This document shows positions 1 through 9,011 of a DNA stretch of 64,000 bases, one piece after another. The stretch is from positions 832,001 to 896,000 of the forward strand of contig NZ_CP022367.1 in assembly GCF_003119115.1 (NCBI RefSeq), given 5' to 3'. The DNA is from Azospirillum sp. TSH58. GTDB taxonomy: Bacteria > Pseudomonadota > Alphaproteobacteria > Azospirillales > Azospirillaceae. Within the stretch, counting starts at the first letter, position 1. Every line of letters begins with the position of its first letter. Under the pieces are notes generated by a model. That model did no database searches and had not been told where the DNA came from. It saw only the letters and a list, made by a program, of their open reading frames with translations. The position numbers and the translations under genes were made by a program.

Positions 1-85
1 GCCGCGATGGTAAACAGCCGGACCGGCCCCGATCCAATACAGATGGGGCATGCATCGCATAACGAAGCGCTATGAGGCCGAAGCG

Positions 86-1027
86 TCAGGACGCCGCCGC
101 TTCCTCGTCCAGCAGCAGGGTGCCGGGCCAGTCGCCGCCGCCGACCAGATCGCGCACCACCCGCAGGAAGGTCTCGCGCACCGCCGCCGCGGCCTCGGTC
201 ACCGGGGCGCCGCGGGGGCGGCAGAGATGGACCGAGCGGCGCAGGGACGGCGAGACGATCAGCCGGGCGGAGACCTGGCCCGCCCGCCATTCCTCCATCA
301 CCGCCGAGATCGGCAGCACCGAATAGCCCACCCCCTTGGCGACCAGCGTCTTGATCTGGGGGAGCCCGTTGATCTCCACCGCCACGGTGACGATCGTGCA
401 GGTCTCGCGCGCCACCCGTTCGATGCGGTCGCGCAGATTGTGCGGGCGGCTCGGCAGGATCAGGTCCTTGCCGGCCAGCTCGTCGAAGGCGATGTCGCCG
501 CCCTCGCCGCCCGGCGGCCCGATCAGGTAGAGATCCTCGCGCACCAGCGATTCGGCCAGCAGGGTGCGCGACCGCGTCACGTCGTAGATGCAGCCGAAAT
601 CCAGCCGGTCGTCGTTCAGCCATTCCAGGATCGTCCCGCTGAAGGATTCGACCACCCGCAGCGACACCTGCGGCAGCTCGGCGCGGACCGCCTGCACCAG
701 GGGAACCGCCGCCACCAGCGCCACCGACGAAGTGAAGCCGACGGTCACCAGCCCGCTCGGCGTGCCCGAGCAGTTCCGCACCTGCTCCGTCGCCTGGGCG
801 ACGTGGCGCAGGATGATCTCGGCGTGCTCGTACAGCCGGGTGCCGGCGGCGGTCGGCTTGACGCCATGCACGCCGCGGGTCAGCAGCTTGACCCCGAGGC
901 CCGCTTCCAGGTTGCGGATGTTGTGGCTCAGGGCCGGCTGGGCGACGTTCAGCTTCTGAGCCGCGGCCGTGAAGGAGCCTTCATCGACGATGCCGATGAA
1001 ATACCGCAACTGACGCAGATCCAACAC
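86..1027 (-). CDS. LysR-family transcriptional regulator
   Basis: A 313-residue LysR-type regulator. The N-terminal winged helix-turn-helix is at about residues 3-62 (SFTAAAQKLNVAQPALSHN), followed by a linker helix and a two-lobed effector-binding domain at about 90-295; the length is normal for the family. It starts with GTG (LDLRQLRYF follows). It is divergent from the paoABC-type operon that begins about 375 bases away, the usual arrangement for a LysR activator of its neighbour, so control of aldehyde oxidation is a reasonable inference. The co-inducer cannot be read from the sequence. The family call is secure; the target is a guess. Confidence 0.93.
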   Translation of the reverse strand: MLDLRQLRYFIGIVDEGSFTAAAQKLNVAQPALSHNIRNLEAGLGVKLLTRGVHGVKPTAAGTRLYEHAEIILRHVAQATEQVRNCSGTPSGLVTVGFTSSVALVAAVPLVQAVRAELPQVSLRVVESFSGTILEWLNDDRLDFGCIYDVTRSRTLLAESLVREDLYLIGPPGGEGGDIAFDELAGKDLILPSRPHNLRDRIERVARETCTIVTVAVEINGLPQIKTLVAKGVGYSVLPISAVMEEWRAGQVSARLIVSPSLRRSVHLCRPRGAPVTEAAAAVRETFLRVVRDLVGGGDWPGTLLLDEEAAAS

Positions 1028-1402
1028 GCACCTTCCTTTGCCGGCCCTTTGACCGCGGAGGCGACGAGCCTTCCGCGCCGGCCAATCATGTCGGGGCGCC
1101 GCAAACGGATCAAGGCAAGTGGCGGATCAAGGCAAGTGGCGGATCAAGGCAAGTGGCGGATCAAGGCAAGTGGATGAGGGCGGGCGGTTCGGAGAAGCAC
1201 CGGACAAACCCCGTTCAACCGTCCGCAGGGACGCTCCGTTCCATTGATCCGCTTCATAAGCCTTATCGGAGACCGGCGGGTAATCGCCGGACCGGCGCGG
1301 CCTAGCTTTTCCCCATCCGCACAAGCGGATGAGCCGTCCGCACGCCCGCACCCCGTCCTGCGGGGCCGGGATCACAGCCAGGAAGGGAAGAGGAACTCAC
1401 CG
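1028..1402. promoter_or_regulatory. divergent promoter region between lysR and paoA
   Basis: 375 bases without a gene, between divergent lysR and paoA. It holds a four-copy 17-bp tandem repeat (listed separately) and, just before paoA, a purine-rich ribosome binding site (GGAAGGGAAGAGGAA). No clear -10/-35 pair is recognised. A LysR binding site (T-N11-A) is expected here but no single candidate stands out. Confidence 0.5.
1106..1173. repeat. 17-bp tandem repeat, four copies
   Basis: Four perfect head-to-tail copies of CGGATCAAGGCAAGTGG at 1106-1122, 1123-1139, 1140-1156 and 1157-1173. They lie about 80 bases upstream of the lysR start and 230 upstream of paoA. They could be iterated regulator sites or simply slippage expansion; the unit is not itself palindromic. 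Confidence 0.97.
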
Positions 1403-2086
1403 ATGCACTATTCCGGCGACCTCGACATGACGCGGCGCGGCCTCCTGCTTGGGACCGCTGCCACCGCCGCGCTGACGGCGGCGCCGTTCCGGGCGCCGGC
1501 GCGGGCGGCCACCGTTGGAGAGACCGCCATGCCACCCCCCGCGACCGGAGCCGACGCGCCCGCACTGACACCCGTTCTGTCCAAGGTCACCGTCACCGTG
1601 AACGGACAGCGCCACGATCTCGAACTCGACACGCGGACGACCCTGCTCGACGCGCTGCGCGAGCATCTCCACCTCACCGGCACCAAGAAGGGCTGCGACC
1701 ACGGCCAGTGCGGCGCCTGCACGGTCATCGTGGACGGGCAGCGGATCAATTCCTGCCTGTCGCTCGCCGTGATGCACGAGGGCGGCAGCGTCACCACCAT
1801 CGAAGGGCTGGGCCTGCCCGGCAAGCTGCACCCCATGCAGGCGGCCTTCGTGGAGCATGACGGCTACCAGTGCGGCTACTGCACGCCGGGCCAGATCTGT
1901 TCGGCGGTGGCGATGCTGGACGAGATCAAGGCGGGTGTGCCCAGCCACGTCACCGCCGACCTCAACGCCGCGCCCCAAGCGACCGTGGATGAGTATCGGG
2001 AGCGGATGAGCGGCAACATCTGTCGCTGCGGCGCCTATTCCAACATCGTCGATGCGATCTCGGACGTCGCACGGAGGGAGGCATGA
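1403..2086 (+). CDS. paoA: periplasmic aldehyde oxidoreductase, 2Fe-2S subunit (PaoA/YagT-like)
   Basis: Small iron-sulfur subunit of a xanthine oxidase-family molybdenum hydroxylase; it passes electrons from the molybdenum subunit to FAD. The N-terminus has a twin-arginine signal (TRRGLLLG, residues 10-17), as in E. coli PaoA, so the complex is probably exported folded to the periplasm. Cysteines for the plant-type 2Fe-2S cluster are in GCDHGQCGACT (98, 103, 106, with C118), and for the second cluster in CGYC (157, 160) and CRC (207, 209). The 227-residue length fits. The start was chosen for the Tat signal and the upstream GAGGAA; an internal ATG eight codons on would also keep the RR motif. 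Its stop overlaps the paoB start (ATGA). Confidence 0.9.
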   Translation: MHYSGDLDMTRRGLLLGTAATAALTAAPFRAPARAATVGETAMPPPATGADAPALTPVLSKVTVTVNGQRHDLELDTRTTLLDALREHLHLTGTKKGCDHGQCGACTVIVDGQRINSCLSLAVMHEGGSVTTIEGLGLPGKLHPMQAAFVEHDGYQCGYCTPGQICSAVAMLDEIKAGVPSHVTADLNAAPQATVDEYRERMSGNICRCGAYSNIVDAISDVARREA

Positions 2087-3033
2087 GACCCTTCACCTAC
2101 GAGCGGGCGGACTCCCCCGCCGCCGCCGCCGCCGCGGTCGAGCGCCAGCCCGGCGCCAAGTTCATCGCGGGCGGCACCAACCTGCTCGACCTGATGAAGC
2201 TGGAGATCGAGACCCCGGCCCATCTGATCGACGTCAACGGGCTGAAGCTCGACACGCTGGAAGCGACGTCGGACGGCGGGCTGCGCATCGGCGCGCTGGT
2301 GCGCAACACGGCGCTGGCCGCCGACCCGCGGGTGCGGCGCGACTACGGCGTGCTGTCGCGGGCGCTGCTCGCCGGGGCGTCGGGCCAGCTGCGCAACAAG
2401 GCGACGACGGCGGGCAACCTGCTCCAGCGCACGCGCTGCCCGTACTTCTACGACACCGCCCAGCCCTGCAACAAACGCCAGCCCGGCAGCGGCTGCGCCG
2501 CCATCGGCGGCTACAGCCGGCAGCTCGCCGTGGTCGGGTCGAGCGACGCCTGCATCGCCACCCACCCCAGCGACATGGCCGTCGCCATGCGCGCGCTGGA
2601 CGCCACGGTGGAGACGGTGCGCGCCGACGGAACGACGCGCCGCATCCCCATCGCGGAGTTCCACCGGCTGCCCGGCGACACCCCGCACATCGAGACGGCG
2701 CTGGTGCCCGGCGAACTCATCACCGCGGTGACCCTGCCCAAGCCGGTCGGCGGCACCCAGGTCTACCGCAAGGTGCGCGACCGCGCGTCCTACGCCTTCG
2801 CGCTGGTCTCCGTCGCGGCGGTGGTGCAGCGCGACGGCAGCGGCCGGGTGGCGGTGGGCGGCGTGGCGCACAAGCCGTGGCGCGTCGAGGCCGCCGAGGC
2901 CGAGATGCCGCGCGGCGCCAAGGCGGTGACCGCCGGGCTGCTGGCCGATGCGAAGCCGACGCACGACAACGCATTCAAGCTGACCCTGGTCGAGCGGACG
3001 CTCGCCTCGGTGCTGGCCGAAGCGAAAGGGTGA
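2083..3033 (+). CDS. paoB: periplasmic aldehyde oxidoreductase, FAD subunit (PaoB/YagS-like)
   Basis: FAD-binding middle subunit (316 residues; E. coli PaoB is almost the same size). FAD-contact motifs are visible: AGGTNLLD near residue 29 and TTAGNLLQ near 108. The stretch after it holds Cys119, Cys129 and Cys138 (RCPYFYD...PCNKRQPGSGC), the insertion that carries an extra 4Fe-4S cluster in PaoB and is absent from ordinary xanthine dehydrogenase FAD subunits. This is the main reason for preferring PaoB over a generic XdhB. Translationally coupled to paoA (ATGA overlap), and three bases from paoC. It has no signal peptide of its own, consistent with export on the paoA Tat signal. Confidence 0.9.
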   Translation: MRPFTYERADSPAAAAAAVERQPGAKFIAGGTNLLDLMKLEIETPAHLIDVNGLKLDTLEATSDGGLRIGALVRNTALAADPRVRRDYGVLSRALLAGASGQLRNKATTAGNLLQRTRCPYFYDTAQPCNKRQPGSGCAAIGGYSRQLAVVGSSDACIATHPSDMAVAMRALDATVETVRADGTTRRIPIAEFHRLPGDTPHIETALVPGELITAVTLPKPVGGTQVYRKVRDRASYAFALVSVAAVVQRDGSGRVAVGGVAHKPWRVEAAEAEMPRGAKAVTAGLLADAKPTHDNAFKLTLVERTLASVLAEAKG

Positions 3034-3036
3034 GAC

Positions 3037-5229
3037 ATGAAGTTCGACACTCCCGCGACCACCAACCCGATCGACCAGCTCAAGGTGGTGGGCAAGCCGA
3101 CCGACCGCATCGACGGGCCGCTGAAGACCACGGGAAAGGCCACCTACGCCTATGAATGGCACGACGTGGCGCCGAACGTCGCCTATGGCTGGGTCATCGG
3201 TTCGGGCATCGCCAAGGGGCGCATCGCGTCCATGGACCTGGAGGCGGCGCGGAAGGCCCCCGGCGTCGTCGCCATCGTCACGGCGGAGAACGCCGGACCG
3301 CTCGACAAGAGCAAGCGCAACACCGCCACGCTGCTCGGCGGGCCGGAGATCGAGCATTACCAGCAGGCCGTCGCGCTGGTGGTGGCGGAGACCTTCGAGC
3401 AGGCCCGCACCGCGGCGGGGCTGGTCCGCATCGACTACACGCCGGCGGACGGCGCCTATGATCTGGCGGCGGTCAAGGACAAGGCGGAAAAGACCAAGGA
3501 CGGCGATTCGGTGGTCGGCGATTTCGCGGGCGCCTTCGCGGCGGCTCCGGTGAAGCTCGACGAGACCTACACCACGCCGGACGAGAGCCACGCGATGATG
3601 GAGCCGCACGCGACCATCGCCGCCTGGGAGGGCGACCGGCTGACCGTCTGGACCTCCAACCAGATGATCGACTGGATGGTCACCGACCTGTCGGCGACGC
3701 TGAAGATGCCGAAGGACAAGGTGCGCGTCATCTCCCCCTTCATCGGCGGCGGCTTCGGCGGGAAGCTGTTCCTGCGGGCCGACGCGCTGCTGGCGGCGCT
3801 GGGCGCGCGGGAGGCCGGGCGGCCGGTGAAGGTCGGGCTGTCGCGGCCCCTGATGATGAACAACACCACGCACCGGCCCGCCACCATCCAGCACATCCGC
3901 ATCGGCGCGACGCCGGACGGCACGATCACCGCCATCGCCCATGAAAGCTGGTCGGGGAACCTGCCCGGCGGCTCGGAGGAGACGGCGACCGACCAGACGC
4001 GGCTGCTCTACGCCGGGGCGAACCGCCTGATCGGCAACCGGATCGCCACGCTCGACCTGCCCGAGGGCAACGCCATGCGCGCGCCGGGCGAGGCGTCCGG
4101 CATGATGGCGCTGGAGGTCGCGATGGACGAGATGGCGGAAAAGCTGGGCATGGACCCGGTGGAGTTCCGCATCCGCAACGACACGCAGACCGACCCCTCC
4201 GACCCCAACCGGCCCTTCTCGCAGCGCCAGCTCGTGCAATGCCTGCGCCTCGGGGCGGAGCGGTTCGGCTGGGCCAAGCGCAACCCGAAGCCGGGGCAGG
4301 TGCGCGACGGGCGCTGGCTGGTCGGGCTGGGGATGGCGGCGGCCTTCCGCAACAACCTGCTGACCAAGTCGGCGGCGCGGGTGCGGCTGGACCAGCGCGG
4401 GATCGTGACGGTCGAGACCGACATGACCGACATCGGCACCGGCAGCTACACCATCATCGCCCAGACCGCGGCGGAGATGATGGGGGTCGGGCTGGACAAG
4501 GTGGCGGTGCGGCTCGGCGATTCGAGCTTCCCGGTGTCCGCCGGCTCGGGCGGGCAATGGGGCGCCAACAACGCCACCGCCGGGGTCTACGCCGCCTGCG
4601 TGAAGCTGCGCGAGGCGGTGGCGCAGAAGCTGGGCGTCAACTCCGCCGACGCGCAGTTCGCGGACGGGCAGGTCGTCGCCGGCAACCGCAAAATCCCGCT
4701 GGCCGAGGCGGCGGGCGCCGACGGCCTGTCCGCCGAGGACGGCATCGAGTACGGCGACCTCGACAAGACATACCAGCAGTCGACCTTCGGCGCCCATTAC
4801 GTGGAGGCCGCGGTGGACGCCGCGACCGGCGAGATCCGCGTGCGGCGGATGCTGGCGGTCTGTGCGGCGGGCCGCATCCTGAACCCGAAGTCGGCGCGCA
4901 GCCAGGTGATCGGCGCCATGACCATGGGCGTCGGGGCGGCGCTGATGGAGGAACTGGCGCTCGACAAGCGGACGGGCTTCTTCGTCAACCACGACCTCGC
5001 CGGCTACGAGGTGCCGGTCCACGCCGACATCCCGCACCAGGAGGTGATCTTCCTGGACGAGACCGACCCGATCTCCTCGCCGATGAAGGCCAAGGGGGTG
5101 GGCGAGCTGGGCCTGTGCGGGGTGGGTGCCGCGATCGCCAACGCGGTCCACAACGCAACCGGCCTGCGGGTGCGCGAGTACCCGATCACGCTCGACAAGT
5201 TCCTGGACCGGCTGCCGGCCATGGGGTGA
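3037..5229 (+). CDS. paoC: periplasmic aldehyde oxidoreductase, molybdenum subunit (PaoC/YagR-like)
   Basis: Large catalytic subunit (730 residues; E. coli PaoC is 732) that binds a molybdopterin cofactor and hydroxylates aldehydes to carboxylic acids. The cofactor loop IGGGFGGK and the C-terminal GVGELGLCG with the catalytic glutamate (about Glu690) are intact. It is the last gene of the operon and is followed at once by a strong intrinsic terminator. No XdhC/PaoD-type chaperone gene lies alongside, although PaoABC of E. coli has one next door, so cofactor insertion must rely on a gene elsewhere. The substrate range (aromatic aldehydes in E. coli) is inferred by homology only. Confidence 0.92.
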   Translation: MKFDTPATTNPIDQLKVVGKPTDRIDGPLKTTGKATYAYEWHDVAPNVAYGWVIGSGIAKGRIASMDLEAARKAPGVVAIVTAENAGPLDKSKRNTATLLGGPEIEHYQQAVALVVAETFEQARTAAGLVRIDYTPADGAYDLAAVKDKAEKTKDGDSVVGDFAGAFAAAPVKLDETYTTPDESHAMMEPHATIAAWEGDRLTVWTSNQMIDWMVTDLSATLKMPKDKVRVISPFIGGGFGGKLFLRADALLAALGAREAGRPVKVGLSRPLMMNNTTHRPATIQHIRIGATPDGTITAIAHESWSGNLPGGSEETATDQTRLLYAGANRLIGNRIATLDLPEGNAMRAPGEASGMMALEVAMDEMAEKLGMDPVEFRIRNDTQTDPSDPNRPFSQRQLVQCLRLGAERFGWAKRNPKPGQVRDGRWLVGLGMAAAFRNNLLTKSAARVRLDQRGIVTVETDMTDIGTGSYTIIAQTAAEMMGVGLDKVAVRLGDSSFPVSAGSGGQWGANNATAGVYAACVKLREAVAQKLGVNSADAQFADGQVVAGNRKIPLAEAAGADGLSAEDGIEYGDLDKTYQQSTFGAHYVEAAVDAATGEIRVRRMLAVCAAGRILNPKSARSQVIGAMTMGVGAALMEELALDKRTGFFVNHDLAGYEVPVHADIPHQEVIFLDETDPISSPMKAKGVGELGLCGVGAAIANAVHNATGLRVREYPITLDKFLDRLPAMG

Positions 5230-5233
5230 GGGA

Positions 5234-5276
5234 CGGCGGAGTCCGGGGCAGGTCCCGGACTCCGCCGCTTCTTTTT
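5234..5276 (+). terminator. intrinsic terminator after paoC
   Basis: A perfect 14-bp stem (CGGCGGAGTCCGGG / CCCGGACTCCGCCG) with a six-base loop, followed by CTTCTTTTTC. It begins four bases after the paoC stop codon and is one of the clearest Rho-independent terminators in the window. Confidence 0.93.
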
Positions 5277-5404
5277 CACAGGGTCCATGACGGTCGACGG
5301 ACCCCGAACCCACCCGGAGCCGTTGCACCGGTTTCCCAAAGCGCCATAGAACACGTCCGCCACCATATCCACGTATGGCGCACATCAGGCTGAGGGAAAC
5401 AGGC

Positions 5405-6190
5405 ATGGCACGACGGAGAGGCGGAGCACCGCGGGGAAGCCGGAGGGGCCGTCCCCTGACGCTGGGCGGGCTGGTCGCCGTTCTGCTCGTGCTGGCCGCG
5501 GTCTATGGCGCGGAGCGCTTCCACCTCGTCCCGCCCGGCACGCTGGATTCCATTCTCGGCGAGGAGAAGACCCAGCGCCCCCGCCCCGTCCCCCGCCCGG
5601 TCCCGGACGCCAGCATCGACTACGCCGCCGTCGCCGCCCAGCTCGACCGCATCCAGGTGACGGAGGAGCGCCGCCGCGGCTATGTGCGGGAGGAGTGGCC
5701 GCACTGGCTGACCATCGACTCCAAATGCCTGAACACGCGCGAGCAGGTGCTGATCCGCGATTCCGCGAAGCCGGCGAAACTGTCGGCCAACGGCTGTTCG
5801 GTGCTGTCCGGCGTGTGGAACGATCCCTACACCGGCGAGGCCTTCACCGAACCGAAACAGGTGGACATCGACCACCGCGTGCCGCTGGAGGAGACCTACG
5901 CCAGCGGCGGCTACGACTGGCCGCGCGAAAAGCGCGCCGCCTACGCCAACGACCTGAGCGACCCGCTGACCCTCGTCACCGTCTCGGCGGCGGCCAACCG
6001 CGCCAAGGGCTCGAAGGGGCCGGAGGACTGGCTTCCGCCGCGCGAGGAATACATCTGCGCCTATGTGGCGGGCTGGATCGCCGTGAAGGCGCGCTGGGAG
6101 CTGACCATGGACGAGCGGGAACGCGTCACCGTCGGCAACATCCTGTCCGACTGCCGCCGCACCGCGGTGGGGTCCCGGCCCGCCCGCTGA
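5405..6190 (+). CDS. membrane-anchored HNH endonuclease (DUF1524/GmrSD C-terminal-like)
   Basis: A 261-residue protein with a very basic N-terminus, one membrane segment at about residues 18-36 (LTLGGLVAVLLVLAAVYG) and a C-terminal HNH-type nuclease domain. The nuclease signature is the VDIDHRVPLEE motif followed by NDLSDPLTLV, NRAKGSKGPEDWLPP and a WELT helix, typical of the small secreted DUF1524-like HNH proteins. The domain would face the periplasm, suggesting cleavage of extracellular or incoming DNA; that role is inferred. The start was chosen at the second ATG because GAGGGAA lies correctly upstream; a start ten codons earlier is open. It stands alone, after the paoC terminator and before the diguanylate cyclase. 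Confidence 0.8.
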   Translation: MARRRGGAPRGSRRGRPLTLGGLVAVLLVLAAVYGAERFHLVPPGTLDSILGEEKTQRPRPVPRPVPDASIDYAAVAAQLDRIQVTEERRRGYVREEWPHWLTIDSKCLNTREQVLIRDSAKPAKLSANGCSVLSGVWNDPYTGEAFTEPKQVDIDHRVPLEETYASGGYDWPREKRAAYANDLSDPLTLVTVSAAANRAKGSKGPEDWLPPREEYICAYVAGWIAVKARWELTMDERERVTVGNILSDCRRTAVGSRPAR

Positions 6191-6335
6191 CCCGCCTTTC
6201 CAACACATCCATGCACTGGTGTGCGTCGTCCGTTGCCAATGTCACTTTTGAAACCTGGCCGAAGTTGATAGAACCTTTGTATGCGGTCGTCCTGACGGAA
6301 CGGCGGCGGGGTGTTGAAGGGAGCGGCCGGGCGTC

Positions 6336-8021
6336 ATGGCGAGGGAACGCGGTCTGCGGACGACGGTGGCTCTGACCGGCGCCGTTCTCGTCCTTGGCGT
6401 CTCCGTCGTGCTGGCGGGACTGACCGGCCTGCGCTCCCGCGAGCGGATCGAGAGCGAGATCGGGCACTCGCTCGCGGAGGCCGCCCACAACATGGCCGAC
6501 CGGCTGGACCGCTCCATGTGGTCGCGCGCCAGCGAGATCGGCATGCTGGCCAAGCTCGGCATCACCCCCGCCATCGACGACCCGGTCCGGCTGCGCTGGC
6601 TGCTGGAGCAGTTCCAGGAGTTTTTCCCGACCGTCTCCTGGATGGGCGTGACCGACACCAAGGGCAAGGTGCTGGCCGCCACCGGCGGCCTGCTGGACGG
6701 CGTGGACATTTCCAAGCGCCCGGTCTTCCAGAACGGACAGAAATCGCAATTCGTCGGCGACGTGCACGACGCGGTGATGCTGGCCTATCTGCTGCCGAAC
6801 CCGACGGGCGAGGCCATGAAGTTCGTCGACATCTCCACCCCCGTGCACAACGAGCGGGGCGAGGTCGTCGGCGTTCTGGCCACGCATCTGAGCTGGGAAT
6901 GGACGCGCGAGATCCGCCGCTCCCTGATGGACACCATGCGGGGCCGCGCGGAGCTGGAGCTGATCGTCGTCGCAGCGGACCGCACGGTGCTGCTCGGCCC
7001 CCGCGAGCTGCTCGGCACCCCCCTCGACATCGAGGCGGTGCGGAGCGCGCAGAAGAACGAGGGCGGCTGGACCGTGGAGCGCTGGCCGGACGGGCAGCGC
7101 TACCTGACCGGCTACGCCTTCGGCAACGGCCACCTGAGTTATCCGGGCCTGGGCTGGAGCGTGGTGGCCCGCCAGCCGCTGGCGGTCGCCTACGCCCCGG
7201 CCACCGCCCAGATGGTCGAGACGGTGCTGGCCGGCGGCGCGATGGTCCTGCTGTTCAGCACGCTCGGCTGGATGGCCGCCGGGCGGGTCACGCGGCCGCT
7301 GCGCCGCATCGCCCAGGCGGCGGAGCGCATCCGCAGCGGCGAGCGCGGGGCGGAAATGCCGGTGCTGGGCGGCAGCGCCGAGATCACCTCGCTGTCGGCG
7401 ACGCTGCGCGATCTGGTGGACGGGCTGACCCACCGCGACGCCGCCCTGGTCCGGCTGGAGGACATCGCCTATCAGGACCGGCTGACCGGCCTGCCGAACC
7501 GCCGCTATTTCGAGCAGTATGTGGAGGCCACGACCGCCGGAAACGGCTCCGCCGCCTTCCTCTACATCGATCTGGACGGGTTCAAGCCGGTGAACGACCG
7601 GCTGGGCCACGACGCGGGCGATCTCGTGCTGCGCCAGGTGGGGGAACGTCTGGCCGCCTGCTTCCGCGGCGACGACGTGGTGGCCCGGCTGGGCGGCGAC
7701 GAGTTCGCGGCCGTGCTGCCGCAGCGCGCGGGCGCCGAGCCGCCGGACCTGGACGGGCTGGCCCGCCGCATCATCGAGGCGGTGAACGAACCCGTCGGCA
7801 TCGACGGCGAGATGGTGCGGGTCGGCTGTTCCCTCGGCATCGCGCTGTGGCCCGAGGATTCGCCCGACGTGGCGGAAGCCCTGCGCCGCGCCGATCAGGC
7901 GCTCTATCAGGCCAAGCGCGCGGGCCGCAACCGCGGCATCCGCTGGACGGCGGACCTGCCGCCCGCCCCCGCCGAAAGCCAGGGCATAGCCGCTGAGGCG
8001 ACGAGGACCGCGGCGTCCTAG
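6336..8021 (+). CDS. diguanylate cyclase with dCache sensor, HAMP and GGDEF
   Basis: A 561-residue transmembrane enzyme predicted to make cyclic di-GMP. Order: membrane helix at about 10-32, a periplasmic dCache-like sensor to about 285, a second helix (VLAGGAMVLLFSTLGWM), HAMP around 310-370, and a GGDEF domain at about 385-545. The active-site motif RLGGDEFA is intact, and the inhibitory I-site RxxD (RGDD) lies five residues before it, so product feedback is expected. There is no EAL domain. It is monocistronic, between the HNH gene and a small cysteine-rich ORF. The ligand sensed is not deducible. Confidence 0.93.
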   Translation: MARERGLRTTVALTGAVLVLGVSVVLAGLTGLRSRERIESEIGHSLAEAAHNMADRLDRSMWSRASEIGMLAKLGITPAIDDPVRLRWLLEQFQEFFPTVSWMGVTDTKGKVLAATGGLLDGVDISKRPVFQNGQKSQFVGDVHDAVMLAYLLPNPTGEAMKFVDISTPVHNERGEVVGVLATHLSWEWTREIRRSLMDTMRGRAELELIVVAADRTVLLGPRELLGTPLDIEAVRSAQKNEGGWTVERWPDGQRYLTGYAFGNGHLSYPGLGWSVVARQPLAVAYAPATAQMVETVLAGGAMVLLFSTLGWMAAGRVTRPLRRIAQAAERIRSGERGAEMPVLGGSAEITSLSATLRDLVDGLTHRDAALVRLEDIAYQDRLTGLPNRRYFEQYVEATTAGNGSAAFLYIDLDGFKPVNDRLGHDAGDLVLRQVGERLAACFRGDDVVARLGGDEFAAVLPQRAGAEPPDLDGLARRIIEAVNEPVGIDGEMVRVGCSLGIALWPEDSPDVAEALRRADQALYQAKRAGRNRGIRWTADLPPAPAESQGIAAEATRTAAS

Positions 8022-8176
8022 GCCCCGCGGCCAAGCCTCCGCCAAGCGGGGAACCGCGTCCGGCGGGCGTCCGGCCAGCGGTGGGTAAAGCCGTTGCACG
8101 CTGGAGCCTTGGAGCTTTTCTGCCGTTTCATGTCCATCGGAGCACGACTCGGACGGCCATGGCGGGAGATTGGAAG

Positions 8177-8437
8177 ATGAGCCTCGACACCAAGGGACAG
8201 CGTGCCCGCATGCTGCGTCTGCTCGCCGTCGTCGAGCATTACGAGCGCAACAGCGCGGCGGGCGCGCAATTGATGCGGGGCACGCGCTATGAGCTGGCCG
8301 TGCAGGCCACCGACGTGAACGGCGACCGCTGCCTGTTCCCCGCCTGCGGCTGCGCCCAGGCCGATTGCTCGCGCCAGCCGCCCGCCGGCCCGCAGCTCAG
8401 CTGGTGCGGCCCGCGCGGCGGCTGGAAGATGCGATAA
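8177..8437 (+). CDS. small cysteine-containing hypothetical protein
   Basis: An 86-residue ORF with a good ribosome binding site (GGGAGATTGGAAG) before its ATG; a longer version starting at 8081 is possible but has no such site. The N-terminal half is helical and charged. The C-terminal half has a cysteine cluster (CLFPACGCAQADC) that could bind a metal or form disulfides. No family is recognised. The isolated position between the cyclase and slyX gives no functional hint. Confidence 0.55.
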   Translation: MSLDTKGQRARMLRLLAVVEHYERNSAAGAQLMRGTRYELAVQATDVNGDRCLFPACGCAQADCSRQPPAGPQLSWCGPRGGWKMR

Positions 8438-8453
8438 GCGTCCGCAAGGAAGA

Positions 8454-8669
8454 TCAGTAATGGGGCGGGGGCGGCTCGTCCTGCGGCGCGCGGGGCACGC
8501 CGGACTCCAGCTCCGCCACCCGGTCGCGCAGGCGGCGCATCTGCGCGGTCATGAGGTCGATGGTCCGCCCCTGCTCGAACAGGACGGCGGACATCTCCTC
8601 GGCCATCCGCTCGTGATGGGCGAGGCGGGTTTCCAGCTCGGTCAGGCGGCTTTCGGCGTCGGCGTCCAT
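8454..8669 (-). CDS. slyX: SlyX family protein
   Basis: A 71-residue protein made almost wholly of one amphipathic coiled coil (ESRLTELETRLAHHERMAEE and onward) ending in the DEPPPPHY tail that is diagnostic of SlyX. Its biochemical role is unknown in any bacterium. The start was placed at the ATG giving MDADAESRLTEL; an upstream extension of 19 residues looks non-coding. It is convergent with the small ORF before it. Confidence 0.88.
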   Translation of the reverse strand: MDADAESRLTELETRLAHHERMAEEMSAVLFEQGRTIDLMTAQMRRLRDRVAELESGVPRAPQDEPPPPHY

Positions 8670-8759
8670 GGATGGCCCTGCGGTGTCGCGGAAGGGACAG
8701 AGCTTTAGAACCGCTCCGCCGGCCAACGCAAGATCAATGCGCCATCGATGCAGCCGGCA

Positions 8760-9011
8760 TCAATGCAGCCGGTCCCCGGCGAACACCCAGCGTTCGACGA
8801 TCTGGACCGCCTGCGGCACGTCCAGTTCCGGATGATGCCAGCGCAGCACCACCGTGGCGGCCTCCAGCGCGTGGCGGTCGGGGCGCCCGCAATCGACCAG
8901 TTCGCGGTAGGCGCGCTCCACCACCGGGCGGCAGCCGCAGACCGCGGCCTCGCAGGCGGCGAAACGCTCCGCCGGATCGCGCTCCGGCCCGGGTCTCCGC
9001 TCCGCCGCCAT
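8760..9011 (-). CDS. hypothetical protein downstream of fur
   Basis: An 83-residue ORF whose ATG overlaps the fur stop codon (TGATG), implying translational coupling. It contains two closely spaced cysteines (CGC, about residues 25-27) after another Cys, and ends in a helical segment. No family is recognised. Coupling to a metal regulator and the cysteines suggest, without proof, a metal-related accessory role. Confidence 0.6.
   Translation of the reverse strand: MAAERRPGPERDPAERFAACEAAVCGCRPVVERAYRELVDCGRPDRHALEAATVVLRWHHPELDVPQAVQIVERWVFAGDRLH

Noticed and set aside
1106..1173. CRISPR array
   Set aside because: The units are contiguous with no spacers. No CRISPR-like repeat-spacer pattern exists anywhere in the window.
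2035..5406. 1123-residue open frame antisense to paoBC
   Set aside because: It mirrors well-supported genes on the other strand; composition is dominated by R, H, G, A and V with no domain. High GC leaves antisense frames open.
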